This document shows, piece after piece, positions 52,886 through 62,606 of a stretch of 64,000 nt of DNA. The translations under genes and the position numbers were made by a program. The DNA lies in NCBI GenBank assembly GCA_964490765.1, contig CAZBDV010000008.1, positions 43,566 through 107,565 on the forward strand, given 5' to 3'. This DNA comes from CAZBDV01 sp964490765 (GTDB lineage: Bacteria; Cloacimonadota; Cloacimonadia; Cloacimonadales; JAJBBL01). Numbering within the stretch: the first letter of the stretch is position 1; every line of letters starts with the position of its first letter. The notes below the pieces were generated by a model, which did no database searches, was not told the DNA's origin, and saw nothing but the letters and a program-made list of their open reading frames with translations.

Positions 52886-55800
52886 TTGAAGAATTTTATC
52901 ACCAACGATTCGCCAAAAAATCTCAAGGGACGGTTACTCGAATTGATCAGCAAGAGTAAGGAATTAAAGTTCCTGGTAGGTTTTTTCTATTTTTCAGGAA
53001 TCAAGGAGCTTTATGAGGGTCTTAACAAAAATCCTGATGTGACTATCAAGGTTTTAGTAGGTCTGGACGTAGATCGTACTAATTTCGGTCTCATCGAGTA
53101 TGCAACAGATGTGAAAAAATCTGATAATGAAAAAACCTATGACTTTTTTGCCTCTATAAAGAAATCTATCAATACAGAATTCTTTGATACGCAGGAATTC
53201 TATTCGCAGGTCAGATTCTTTTTAGAACTGATTGAACAGGAAAAACTTATAATACGTAAAACCTACAAACCTAACCATGCCAAGCTATATCTCTTCAAGA
53301 TGGATGAAACTCAGATTACCAAAAGAGAATTATTCATCACAGGCAGCAGTAACCTTACCAGATCAGGTATAACCACCCAGAATGAGTTCAATGTCGAGAT
53401 AAGTGATTACGGCTTTCCGGAAGCAGAAGAGTACTTTGACTCTTTATGGGCTGAAGCTGTTAAAATTACAGATTTTGCTGAACTTAAGAAGAAACTCATA
53501 ATTCTCATTGAGCAGCAAACTCTCGTAAAAGAGATAACCCCCTTCGAAGCATTTGCTTTGGTTCTAAAGACTTATCTCGATCTCTTTCAAGATCAGAAAG
53601 AGGTCGGCACTGCTCTAATCGATCTTCTTGAAAAGAATGGCTATACTCCGTACCGCTATCAGCTCGATGCCGTCAGTCAAGCTCTCTCCATTATTGAAAA
53701 ACACAACGGTGTGATTGTAGCAGATGTTGTCGGTCTGGGAAAGACCATAATCGCCTGTGCGATAGCCAAGCAACTCAGAAAACGGGGTATAGTTATCTGC
53801 CCACCAGGGCTGATTGGTGACAGGAACAAGAATAGCGGTTGGAAGAAATACCTCGAAGAGTTCGGCCTTTATGACTGGGAGGTGCGGTCCATAGGTGATC
53901 TCGAAGAAACCCTCAAATTCGTCAATCGTGCCGATGACATCGAAGTAGTAATAATAGACGAGGCACATCGATTCAGAAATGAAGATACAATCTTTTATGA
54001 CAAGTTGAAGTCTATCTGCCGGGCAAAGCAGGTCATTTTACTAACCGCTACCCCTTTCAACAACCGACCTGCCGATATTCTTGCCCTGTTAAGCCTTTTC
54101 ATTGTGCCCAAGAAATCTAATATAACCCTTCATAGTAATCTTATCGACCAGTTCAGGGCTTTCAAGGGTATATTCGATCGCCTCGGTTTTATAAAAAAGA
54201 ACCATAATTCTGATGATGATGATAAGAGAAAAAAGGCACAGAATCTCTATAAAGCACTCTTTCAGGAAGAGAGGATCGATCTGTCCAGAGTTGCGGATCG
54301 GAGCCATTACCTTGCCCGTCAGATCCGTAATGTAATAGAACCGGTCACTATCCGTAGAAACCGTCTCGATCTTCTACATAACCCTAACTACAAGACTGAG
54401 GTCACCCAACTCTCCAAAGTTATGGACCCTCTGGAATGGTACTTTGAATTAACCCCGAGCCAATCTGAGTTCTATGATCAGATCATCGGATATTATTTCT
54501 CCGAGCCAAAAGACGGAGGTCAATTCAAAGGTGCCATCTATCGCCCCTTTGTTTATGAACGAGGGCTGGCTAAGACCTCGAGAGATCTGGTAGAGACATC
54601 GCAGACAAAGATGAGCATGGATGACAACCGTCAGTACATCCAACAGACTAACCTGTTCGATTTCATGAGAAGATTGATCGTCAAACGATTCGAAAGTTCC
54701 TTTGGCTCTTTCCGGCAGAGTATAATCAATTTCCAGAGGATTACCGGGAATTGCTTGACATTTATCGAAAAGACCGGGGAGTACATCCTTGACCGTTCTC
54801 TACTCGAAAAGATCTATGAGATGGATCTCGACAGGATTGAAGAATATCTCATCGAATATGAAGAAAAGATAGTTCAGGAGAAATACCCCAAGAATCATAA
54901 AAGATACAAAATAAAAAACTTCAAGCAGAAAGAGCAGTTTATCGCCGATATCAAATCAGACCTGCAGCTCTTTAAAAAGATACTGCAAGAGCTCACTAAA
55001 CTCGATCTGGTAGCGAACGACCCCAAGACAGCCTGCCTGATATCACACATCAAATCAGAGTTCAATAAAAAGCCGAAAGAGGGAGAACCATCCCGTAAGA
55101 TTATCATCTTTTCCGAGTATGTCGATACGGTGAAATATCTGGAAAAATCGCTAAAACAACATTACAAAGATCGTTTGCTGGTCGTTTCCGGTGACCTTAG
55201 CACAGCGAAACTCAAGCAGATCAACAGAAACTTCGATGCATCCTATCAGGAGCAGGAGGATGAATTTGACATTCTCCTATCTTCAGACAGGATCTCAGAA
55301 GGTTTTAACCTCAATCGTGCCGGTATGGTGATCAACTATGATATCCCCTGGAACCCTGTACGGGTAATACAGAGGCTCGGAAGGATCAATCGAATCAGTA
55401 AAAAAGTTTTCAATGAACTCTATATCGTAAATTTCTTCCCTACAGAGAAAGGTTCTGTACTTGTAAAGTCACGCGAAATTGCTGCCAATAAAATGTTCCT
55501 GATCCATACTGCTCTCGGCGAAGATTCCAAGATCTTTGATATTGACGAGGAGCCTAGCCCGGCAGGGCTTTACAGCAGAATAAATAAAAATCCCGATGAA
55601 CTCGATGAGGAGAGTTTCTACACGAAGGTTCTAAACGAGTTCTCGAAAATCAAGCAGGAACATCCTGATCTGATCAATAGTTTCCGGGATTTTCCACCTC
55701 GTATAAAAGTTGCCAAAAAAGGCGAAGAGAACGAGCTTTTTGTCTTTTTCAAAAAAGACCGGCTCTATGTCGGCAGGGCACAAACGACAGCCAGAGGTAA

Positions 55801-56245
55801 AGCACAACCTGACCAGACATCTCTGGAAGACATCATCGATCTCATAAGATGTGAACCGGACGAAGAAAAACTCAACTGGAATACCGATCAGTTCTGGCAT
55901 ACTTATGAAGCGATCAAAAATTTCCGGGTTATCCATTCTAACCCCACCAGCGAACAGAGCGTCGAGATGAAAGCTCTCAATAACCTCAACTTTCTCATAA
56001 ACAATCTTAAACCCTCAATAATGCCCTATTCAGGATTCCTGAGAACACTAAGGGAAGACATCCAATCCTACGGCACATTGCCCGATTATACTCTGCGTCG
56101 TATCATGAACTTCAAAGAAGATCGACCAGAAGAGATAAAAGAACTGATGAACGAGATAGGTGAGAACTACTTGACCAGGGAACTTGAACGCTTGAAGGAC
56201 AACCCTCGGGAAATAATAATATCTATAGAGAACAGAAAATTATGA
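52886..56245 (+). CDS. PLD-nuclease/SNF2 (superfamily II) helicase, restriction-type
   Basis: A 1119-residue fusion. The N-terminal 200 residues hold a phospholipase D-like nuclease site (HAKLYLFKMD, then GSSNLTRSGI). The helicase core follows: ADVVGLGKTIIACAIA (Walker A), VVIIDEAHRF (DEAH box), LLTATPFNN, then the second RecA domain with SDRISEGFNLNRAGMVI and VIQRLGRINR (motif VI). The long C-terminus is unassigned. It starts at TTG after AAGGAG. Its stop overlaps the methylase start (ATGA). The pair looks like an ATP-dependent restriction-modification system in which translocase/nuclease and methylase are on separate chains. Confidence 0.87.
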   Translation: MKNFITNDSPKNLKGRLLELISKSKELKFLVGFFYFSGIKELYEGLNKNPDVTIKVLVGLDVDRTNFGLIEYATDVKKSDNEKTYDFFASIKKSINTEFFDTQEFYSQVRFFLELIEQEKLIIRKTYKPNHAKLYLFKMDETQITKRELFITGSSNLTRSGITTQNEFNVEISDYGFPEAEEYFDSLWAEAVKITDFAELKKKLIILIEQQTLVKEITPFEAFALVLKTYLDLFQDQKEVGTALIDLLEKNGYTPYRYQLDAVSQALSIIEKHNGVIVADVVGLGKTIIACAIAKQLRKRGIVICPPGLIGDRNKNSGWKKYLEEFGLYDWEVRSIGDLEETLKFVNRADDIEVVIIDEAHRFRNEDTIFYDKLKSICRAKQVILLTATPFNNRPADILALLSLFIVPKKSNITLHSNLIDQFRAFKGIFDRLGFIKKNHNSDDDDKRKKAQNLYKALFQEERIDLSRVADRSHYLARQIRNVIEPVTIRRNRLDLLHNPNYKTEVTQLSKVMDPLEWYFELTPSQSEFYDQIIGYYFSEPKDGGQFKGAIYRPFVYERGLAKTSRDLVETSQTKMSMDDNRQYIQQTNLFDFMRRLIVKRFESSFGSFRQSIINFQRITGNCLTFIEKTGEYILDRSLLEKIYEMDLDRIEEYLIEYEEKIVQEKYPKNHKRYKIKNFKQKEQFIADIKSDLQLFKKILQELTKLDLVANDPKTACLISHIKSEFNKKPKEGEPSRKIIIFSEYVDTVKYLEKSLKQHYKDRLLVVSGDLSTAKLKQINRNFDASYQEQEDEFDILLSSDRISEGFNLNRAGMVINYDIPWNPVRVIQRLGRINRISKKVFNELYIVNFFPTEKGSVLVKSREIAANKMFLIHTALGEDSKIFDIDEEPSPAGLYSRINKNPDELDEESFYTKVLNEFSKIKQEHPDLINSFRDFPPRIKVAKKGEENELFVFFKKDRLYVGRAQTTARGKAQPDQTSLEDIIDLIRCEPDEEKLNWNTDQFWHTYEAIKNFRVIHSNPTSEQSVEMKALNNLNFLINNLKPSIMPYSGFLRTLREDIQSYGTLPDYTLRRIMNFKEDRPEEIKELMNEIGENYLTRELERLKDNPREIIISIENRKL

Positions 56246-59200
56246 ACGAAGCAAGAAATATACTCGAAACCATTGTTGAAGAATTTTCAGTAGAGAAGTT
56301 TAATCTCTTCTTCCGCAGGAAAACAACATCTTATCGAGAAATCATGGAATCTTCTCCACATCTCAACGACGAAGACTTTTCACATAGCATAAAACTGGGT
56401 GAGATACAATTTGAGAACGATGATCGAATTGTTATCTATCTTTTCAGAGCTAACAAACAACTCTCAGAACGATCGGGGAAAAAAGCTCAATACGAGAAGG
56501 CAAAAAAAATCTTAAGGAACCCTGATAACCAAATCTATTCAGCGGGTATCTTTATTTTTTTTGATGATACAGGAAATTTCAGATTCTCCTTAGTCTATTT
56601 CAAATCAGTGGGGATTAAAAGATTAGGTAGTAATTTTAAAAGATTTACCTATTACGTTAGTAAAGATCTTGCGTATAAGACTTTCTTGCATAGAATTGGA
56701 GAGGGAGAATTCACTAGTTTGGAACAAGTCAAAGAATCATTCTCAGTAGAACCAGTAACGAACCAATTTTTCTTACAATTCAGAGAGTATTTTGAAAAAA
56801 CAAAGAAGGAGTTTGAAGCAACTAACAAAAATCTTGTTTGTCTATGGTTGAAAGATAATTATAGCGAAGAAGAATACAAAGAACAGGTCAACAAGTTTAC
56901 CTATACCTTTTTGGGCAGAATCATCTTTATATACTTCTTGCAAAGAAAAGGTTGGATTGAGAATGAAACCAATTTTTTATCCAAGAATATAGATAAGTCA
57001 GCTTTGTACCAGAGTCTGTTAGAACCTCTGTTTTTTGAGGTTTTTGCGAAGAAAGAGAGTGACAGGAAAGATCCTATAAAGAATCAGTTTAAGGATACGC
57101 CCTATCTCAACGGTGGTCTTTTCGAAAGAAGCGAGCTAGAAAGAAAGCTGCATCAAAACGGGCATTTAGTTCTTTTCAGAGATGGATTCATAAGGGATCT
57201 GATAAAAACCTTTTTTGATTACTACAACTTCACGGTTGATGAAAATACTCCTGATGACAAAGAAGTCTCAATTGACCCCGAAATGTTAGGCAAAGTCTTC
57301 GAAAATACCCTTGCTGAAGAAGAAAGGGGGCAAAAGGGAACTTTTTATACCCCGAGAGAAATCGTTCATGTTATGGTAAAAGATTCTCTGTTAAGATTCC
57401 TCATTAACGAAACTGGTATCAATGAGAGCAAACTCCATCAATTTATCTTTGAGTCAAATGAGTTTAATGAAATTGGATTCAATAAAGAAGAGATAAGGCT
57501 TATGGATTCAAAGCTGGAGCAAATCAAAGTTCTTGATCCTGCTGTTGGTTCAGGAGCTTTTCCAGTTGAGATGATGCAGGTCTTAGTCTATCTGAGAAAA
57601 CAATTAAGTGTCAGAGTCGGTAAGAATATTAATGAAGTATCATTGAAAAAGCAATTAATTAAAGAAAACTTATACGGCGTAGATATCGATCCCGGAGCGA
57701 TTGAAGTTGCTAAATTGCGACTCTGGTTAGCCTTAATCGTAGATTATCAGAAATCTGAAGCCGAACCACTTCCCAACCTAGATTTTAAATTCAGAGTAGG
57801 CAACTCACTTCAAGAAAAAATTGAAGGCATAGACATCTTTTCTACTGCATCTAAGGGCTACAATCAGCTTTTCGAAGAAGACTCAAAACTAAATGAGATG
57901 AAATATCATATGATTTCCATAAAAGATAAGTTCTATCAATCGGAAGATGAGTCAGAGAAATCGGAATTGAAAGATGAGTTCGACGACATTGAACATAAAC
58001 TCATTCATTTCGTTATTGAAGAGTACAAACAAGATTTTGATACTCAACTAAAAGCTCATAATAAAACTCAAATGGAAGGATCAAAATATGCTCAGAATAG
58101 TAAGTATCTAAAAGAGACATTAAAAATCACTGAAAAGATAGAGATTATTGAAGCTAAGGTAAAAGCCGGTACTTATAAGCTATTCAAACCCGATTTTCAT
58201 TTCTCTGAAGTTTATGATCGCAAAGATAAGAATGGTCAGAAAATTTGGGGTTTTGATATTGTTATTGGGAACCCACCTTATGGCGTGAAAGTAGATAATG
58301 ATATAAAAGAAGATCATCAGTTGGGGAGTAAGGACAGTTATGGTGTGTTTATCTCTACTTCTTTGAAAAGATTTCTAAAAAAGAGAGGTGTTTTGTCTTT
58401 TATTATCTCGGATACCTGGCTTACAATAAAGACTCACAAACCATTACGGCAGCAGGTATTGGAAAACCAACTTCATAAAATTATCAGGTTGAACCAGGAC
58501 TGTTTCGATGCTACCGTCAACGCTTGCATTATGTTGTTAACAAATTCCGGAGATAACGATGGTCAATTACTTGTGGCCGATTTAACTAATATTTCAACAA
58601 GAAAGGAAATTGAGGAGCTCCGGGAAAAGCTTTATGATTCGGAGAAATTCATTGGACAATCTACTCCGAAGTTTGCGGTTTTTCAATACAATCAGGATCT
58701 TATTAAGACTAATTCTAATCTGCCAATATTTGTAGCTAATCCCAGATTATTTTCTCTTATGAACGATAAGAATGCCAAAACTCGCAAATTGGCATTAGAG
58801 GGGAAATATGTTGATGTTCGGCAAATTGAGATGAACAATAAAACGACTGAAATAGTAAAACTGGGAGATATAGCTGAAATAAAAGTTGGGTTGCAAACAG
58901 GAGACAATAAATATTACCTGTTTCAAAATCCACATTCCCGAGGGAGTTATCGAAGTATTGAAGATTATAAGGAGTTTCTGCTTGTAGATAAAGACTTAGA
59001 GGAGATTACCAAAAACGATGACCTGAGAATAAAAATCATTAACCGAGGTTTTCACAAATCAAGATCTGAAAAGAATTTCGATCCGGATTTATGGTTTGAT
59101 GGAAAATATATTATTCCTTATGATAAAGGAGGTGAGAGCGATACTGAATCAGGTTGGTTGCCCAACTATTATGTCCCGACAAACTACTACATCGATTGGA

Positions 59201-59736
59201 GTCAGGATGCTGTCGAGAGAATGAAGACCTTAACTATCAAAGATAGGGATGGTAAAGGAGCAAACAGAGTATGCTCTCGGTTCCAGAATTCTGATTTTTA
59301 CTTCAAAAAAGGGATTACTTTTTCAATTACAGGGGTTTATGCTCCAACATTCCGCATCAATTCTTGTGGTGTATTTGATGTAAAAGGTTCTTTTATCGAT
59401 CCCCCCTTCGATGTTTCATTAATGTTAGGAATACTAACATCAAAAATTATAAAACTAATATCAAAAGTATTTATCTATAATTGCGTTGATATGCAGGTGG
59501 ATGCTTTGAAAGAAATTCCATATTGTATAGCAAATAACAAGCATTTGATTGAACTCGTTGATCAGCTCATTGAGAAACAGAAAAAAAATCAAAACTATGA
59601 TTATATGAGTAATGAGCAGAAGAAGATAGATAGATTGGTTTATGAAATGTATGGGTTGAATGAAGATGATATCAGAGAAGTAGAAACCTGGTATGCTCGT
59701 CGCTACCCAAAATTAGCCAAATTCTGCGATGTTTGA
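56242..59736 (+). CDS. Eco57I-type N6-adenine DNA methyltransferase/specificity protein
   Basis: A 1164-residue methyltransferase. SAM-binding motif I is VLDPAVGSGAFPVEMM, preceded by GTFYTPREIVHVMVKDSLL. The catalytic motif IV is IVIGNPPYGVKV (NPPY). The C-terminal third (AEIKVGLQTGDNKYYLF and after) is probably target recognition. The N-terminal 350 residues resemble Eco57I-family regions of unknown role. It is translationally coupled to the PLD-helicase. The methylase should protect self DNA while the partner attacks foreign DNA. It is more AT-rich by eye than the metabolic genes, suggesting transfer. Confidence 0.88.
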   Translation: MNEARNILETIVEEFSVEKFNLFFRRKTTSYREIMESSPHLNDEDFSHSIKLGEIQFENDDRIVIYLFRANKQLSERSGKKAQYEKAKKILRNPDNQIYSAGIFIFFDDTGNFRFSLVYFKSVGIKRLGSNFKRFTYYVSKDLAYKTFLHRIGEGEFTSLEQVKESFSVEPVTNQFFLQFREYFEKTKKEFEATNKNLVCLWLKDNYSEEEYKEQVNKFTYTFLGRIIFIYFLQRKGWIENETNFLSKNIDKSALYQSLLEPLFFEVFAKKESDRKDPIKNQFKDTPYLNGGLFERSELERKLHQNGHLVLFRDGFIRDLIKTFFDYYNFTVDENTPDDKEVSIDPEMLGKVFENTLAEEERGQKGTFYTPREIVHVMVKDSLLRFLINETGINESKLHQFIFESNEFNEIGFNKEEIRLMDSKLEQIKVLDPAVGSGAFPVEMMQVLVYLRKQLSVRVGKNINEVSLKKQLIKENLYGVDIDPGAIEVAKLRLWLALIVDYQKSEAEPLPNLDFKFRVGNSLQEKIEGIDIFSTASKGYNQLFEEDSKLNEMKYHMISIKDKFYQSEDESEKSELKDEFDDIEHKLIHFVIEEYKQDFDTQLKAHNKTQMEGSKYAQNSKYLKETLKITEKIEIIEAKVKAGTYKLFKPDFHFSEVYDRKDKNGQKIWGFDIVIGNPPYGVKVDNDIKEDHQLGSKDSYGVFISTSLKRFLKKRGVLSFIISDTWLTIKTHKPLRQQVLENQLHKIIRLNQDCFDATVNACIMLLTNSGDNDGQLLVADLTNISTRKEIEELREKLYDSEKFIGQSTPKFAVFQYNQDLIKTNSNLPIFVANPRLFSLMNDKNAKTRKLALEGKYVDVRQIEMNNKTTEIVKLGDIAEIKVGLQTGDNKYYLFQNPHSRGSYRSIEDYKEFLLVDKDLEEITKNDDLRIKIINRGFHKSRSEKNFDPDLWFDGKYIIPYDKGGESDTESGWLPNYYVPTNYYIDWSQDAVERMKTLTIKDRDGKGANRVCSRFQNSDFYFKKGITFSITGVYAPTFRINSCGVFDVKGSFIDPPFDVSLMLGILTSKIIKLISKVFIYNCVDMQVDALKEIPYCIANNKHLIELVDQLIEKQKKNQNYDYMSNEQKKIDRLVYEMYGLNEDDIREVETWYARRYPKLAKFCDV

Positions 59737-59769
59737 GAGATTAATATAACTGAATAAAGCGGAGTATTT

Positions 59770-60042
59770 ATGAATGGAGAAGTTATTAATGAATCGATGG
59801 AAAAAACGAATTACTATTCTAAGGATCAGTTATTTACATCAGGATATTTCCAACCGGTATACAGTTTAAGTGAGTTAGCACTTCACTCCTTACTTTATGA
59901 CAAACATTATATGTTTAATACACTCCTTTTCGGCCACAAATCTAAATTAGTCCTTTCCCGCAAAGCTTCCCCACAGACAAAAAAGCAAATTCGTTTCAGT
60001 ATCAAAATGGAACCTCCAAAACAGGCCCTAGCATGCACATAG
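59770..60042 (+). CDS. Small hypothetical protein between methylase and dNTPase
   Basis: A 90-codon open frame starting 33 nt after the methylase with CGGAG 6 nt upstream and ending 18 nt before the dNTPase. I recognise no domain, and there is no signal peptide or membrane segment. The spacing and ribosome site favour a real gene; the composition is uninformative. It could be a regulator or accessory of the island. Confidence 0.4.
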   Translation: MNGEVINESMEKTNYYSKDQLFTSGYFQPVYSLSELALHSLLYDKHYMFNTLLFGHKSKLVLSRKASPQTKKQIRFSIKMEPPKQALACT

Positions 60043-60060
60043 ACCAATAAAGGAGTGATT

Positions 60061-61524
60061 ATGAACTATATTTCACATGATTTATCCAGATTCAAAGCAA
60101 ATCCAAAGTCAGCAGATATCAAAGGGAAGTCACTCGAAGAAGATGACATAAGAAATATTTTCCAAAGAGACAGAGACAGGATTATGTATGGGAAGGCATT
60201 TAGAAGATTAGCAGGAAAAACACAAGTTTTAGTTACAGGACACGATGATCATTTGAGAACACGATTAACGCATACTTTGGAAGTCTCGCAGATTGCACGA
60301 ACTATATCGTCGAAATTAGGTTTGGATTTGGATCTTACGGAAGCAATTGCTTTGGGACATGACATAGGTCATGCTCCTTTTGGCCACGTCGGGGAGAGAG
60401 TACTCAATTATTTCCTTAATGGTTGCGAGTTGTATAAAGGTGTTAATTATAGACACGGAACTGATTTCAATAATAATAATCCCGAAGATGTATTAAGAAT
60501 AAAGTTCAGAGGATTCAAACATAATTGGCAAGCTGTACGAATAGTAATTGATCTAGCAAGGCATCGAGGAAAGAATGGATTTGATCTCTCTTCACAGACA
60601 ATATACGGAATATTACATCATACGAAACTGGAATACAAGAAATGTGATCAACAATATGGAGATTTCTGTAAGCTAAGAGAAAGAGGGAAAGGAAGAGAGT
60701 GTAAGGACACCAAATTATATCTTGAGTTTTATGAAGACAGATATGGACTTTTTTTGAGAAATGAATACTTTACATTAGAGTCTTTAGTAGTCTCTCTAGC
60801 AGACGAAATAGCCCAAAGACATCATGATATTGAAGACGGTTTAAGATCAAAGATTATAGAATATGATGAACTAATAGAGCAATTAGAAATGACTATTAAA
60901 CTACCTAGTCAATATCTTCCCGGAAGTGATATAAAAAAGAATCCTGAAGACAGAATAACAATTTTATCAGGAGGTATAGTAAGTTTTTACGTAAAGAGAA
61001 CAATTAATTCACTTCGTGATCTCATTTCTATACTTCATCATAAAGATCTTACTGACTTAGTTAAACATTGCGATATTAAGAATGAGATTATCCCTGAGTA
61101 CAATATCGAAAAAATAGTCATGGGTGATGATGAAATGCACGAATTTCTGAAAAATAGGATTACAAGATCACATATGACACAGATTATGGATGGACGGGCC
61201 GATTTCGTTTTGAGAAGATTATTTAAAGCTTATTTATCAAATCCACAGCAACTACCCGACAATACAATAAAGATACTACTTAAAAATTATAACGAGTATT
61301 ATAACAATACATTTAAAAAACCCAAATTCAATACTGACATTGAAGCAAATTCATACGGTGAACTTCGAAATCTTCTTACATATTCACATAATCATGGACA
61401 ACATGTTTATAAGGGGATTTTATTAAGAACAATAAGTGATTACTTATCTGGTATGACCGATAAACGAGCTATGAATGAATATAGACGACTTTATGGTATC
61501 ACTGACGACATGAGCGGTATATGA
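60061..61524 (+). CDS. dGTPase-like dNTP triphosphohydrolase (HD domain)
   Basis: About 487 residues. The family motifs are FRRLAGKTQVLVTGHDDHLR, TRLTHTLEVSQIARTI (first HD His) and ALGHDIGHAPFGHVGERVLN (HD pair). SLADEIAQRHHDIEDGL supplies the later Asp. Such enzymes split dNTP to nucleoside and triphosphate. Some bacterial dGTPases starve phages of nucleotides, and its place in a restriction island suggests this role (inference). The frame begins at a GTG (60055), but the ATG at 60061 follows AAAGGAG by 5 nt. Confidence 0.9.
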   Translation: MNYISHDLSRFKANPKSADIKGKSLEEDDIRNIFQRDRDRIMYGKAFRRLAGKTQVLVTGHDDHLRTRLTHTLEVSQIARTISSKLGLDLDLTEAIALGHDIGHAPFGHVGERVLNYFLNGCELYKGVNYRHGTDFNNNNPEDVLRIKFRGFKHNWQAVRIVIDLARHRGKNGFDLSSQTIYGILHHTKLEYKKCDQQYGDFCKLRERGKGRECKDTKLYLEFYEDRYGLFLRNEYFTLESLVVSLADEIAQRHHDIEDGLRSKIIEYDELIEQLEMTIKLPSQYLPGSDIKKNPEDRITILSGGIVSFYVKRTINSLRDLISILHHKDLTDLVKHCDIKNEIIPEYNIEKIVMGDDEMHEFLKNRITRSHMTQIMDGRADFVLRRLFKAYLSNPQQLPDNTIKILLKNYNEYYNNTFKKPKFNTDIEANSYGELRNLLTYSHNHGQHVYKGILLRTISDYLSGMTDKRAMNEYRRLYGITDDMSGI

Positions 61525-61640
61525 TAATGATGGCGAATAAATGATAACAAAACAAGGGGAAATGAAAACATATATATCATTCTGTAGCTGCCTCGTCTGG
61601 AACCGAATCAGTAAAGCAAACAGTGTTTAATGGAGTAAAA

Positions 61641-62486
61641 ATGTACTTCCATGTTTGTATCGAATGCAATATTAAAACAGCTTATGGTAATAAGATGGAA
61701 AGACTGTATCATTATGATATGAAAAATATTAACGATTTTGCAGAAGATATCGTTAAACCCTATCTTAAGCAGCAGAAATTTCACTATAAAGGTTACACTT
61801 TAGAAGATAAAAATATAGTAAGATTTCTTATCAAGCAATCGGAGAAATCAATGAGAGAACTTGTTGATAATTTGAACAACAAAGTGTCTTCAGGTGTACT
61901 GGCTTATTTTTCTTCCGAAGATATCTTCAATTCTGATGACTGTATGAAAGATATTACTATAACGGTACTAAAAAAGATGAAAAGTGTAATCGATTCAGAA
62001 GTAGGGAATACTTCACAGGTCTTAAGCACAGATAGAAATGTTGATAGATTCAAAGTTTTTGTAGTACATGGACATGACAAATCAGCCTTGTATGAAACAG
62101 CAAGATTTTTTGAAAAGCTAGGACTTGAGCCAATAATATTAAATGAGCAACCAAGTTCGGGGAAAACTATTATCGAAAAGATCGAAGAATACACTAATGT
62201 TGGATTTGGAGTGGTATTATACTCCCCTTGTGATATTGGAGCAAAAAATAAACCCAAACCTGAATATAAGAATCGAGCAAGGCAGAACGTTGTCTTCGAG
62301 CATGGTTACCTAATGGGAAAGATAGGACGCAGTAATGTATGTGCCTTAGTTAAAGGGGATATCGAAATTCCAACCGACATTTCAGGAATTGTCTACATTT
62401 CTATGGATGATAATGGAGCATGGAAAATCAGTTTAGCAAAAGAATTGCAGAGATCTGGTTATGAAGTCGATATGAACAAGATATGA
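61641..62486 (+). CDS. TIR-like (CAP12/PycTIR-type) protein with unknown N-terminal domain
   Basis: About 281 residues. The C-terminal 145 hold a TIR-like nucleotide-binding domain: FKVFVVHGHDKSALYETARF, IILNEQPSSGKTIIEKIEEY with the candidate catalytic Glu, VVLYSPCDIG and ARQNVVFEHGYLMGKIGR. Proteins of this family are NADase effectors in some CBASS and Pycsar anti-phage systems. No cyclase is visible nearby. The N-terminal 130 residues match nothing I know and may sense a trigger. The frame opens at a GTG (61623), but GGAG lies 5 nt before the ATG at 61641. Confidence 0.8.
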   Translation: MYFHVCIECNIKTAYGNKMERLYHYDMKNINDFAEDIVKPYLKQQKFHYKGYTLEDKNIVRFLIKQSEKSMRELVDNLNNKVSSGVLAYFSSEDIFNSDDCMKDITITVLKKMKSVIDSEVGNTSQVLSTDRNVDRFKVFVVHGHDKSALYETARFFEKLGLEPIILNEQPSSGKTIIEKIEEYTNVGFGVVLYSPCDIGAKNKPKPEYKNRARQNVVFEHGYLMGKIGRSNVCALVKGDIEIPTDISGIVYISMDDNGAWKISLAKELQRSGYEVDMNKI

Positions 62487-62606
62487 CTTTATCAAGAAAT
62501 TATCGACTTATTAAGTGTCCAGTGTCATCTTGGCACAGAGGGTAAGGCAATTTCTTTGAGATTAATTTTCGAATGAAGAAAGCAAATCCTAATGTAACAG
62601 AATTAT

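Noticed and set aside
52886..59736. BREX or DISARM system
   Set aside because: There is no PglZ, BrxL, DrmA or DrmB homologue; the PLD-helicase plus methylase pair fits an R-M type system better.
61562..61630. 22-codon ORF before the TIR gene
   Set aside because: AAGGGGA is only 1 nt from the ATG, and there is no other evidence of coding.
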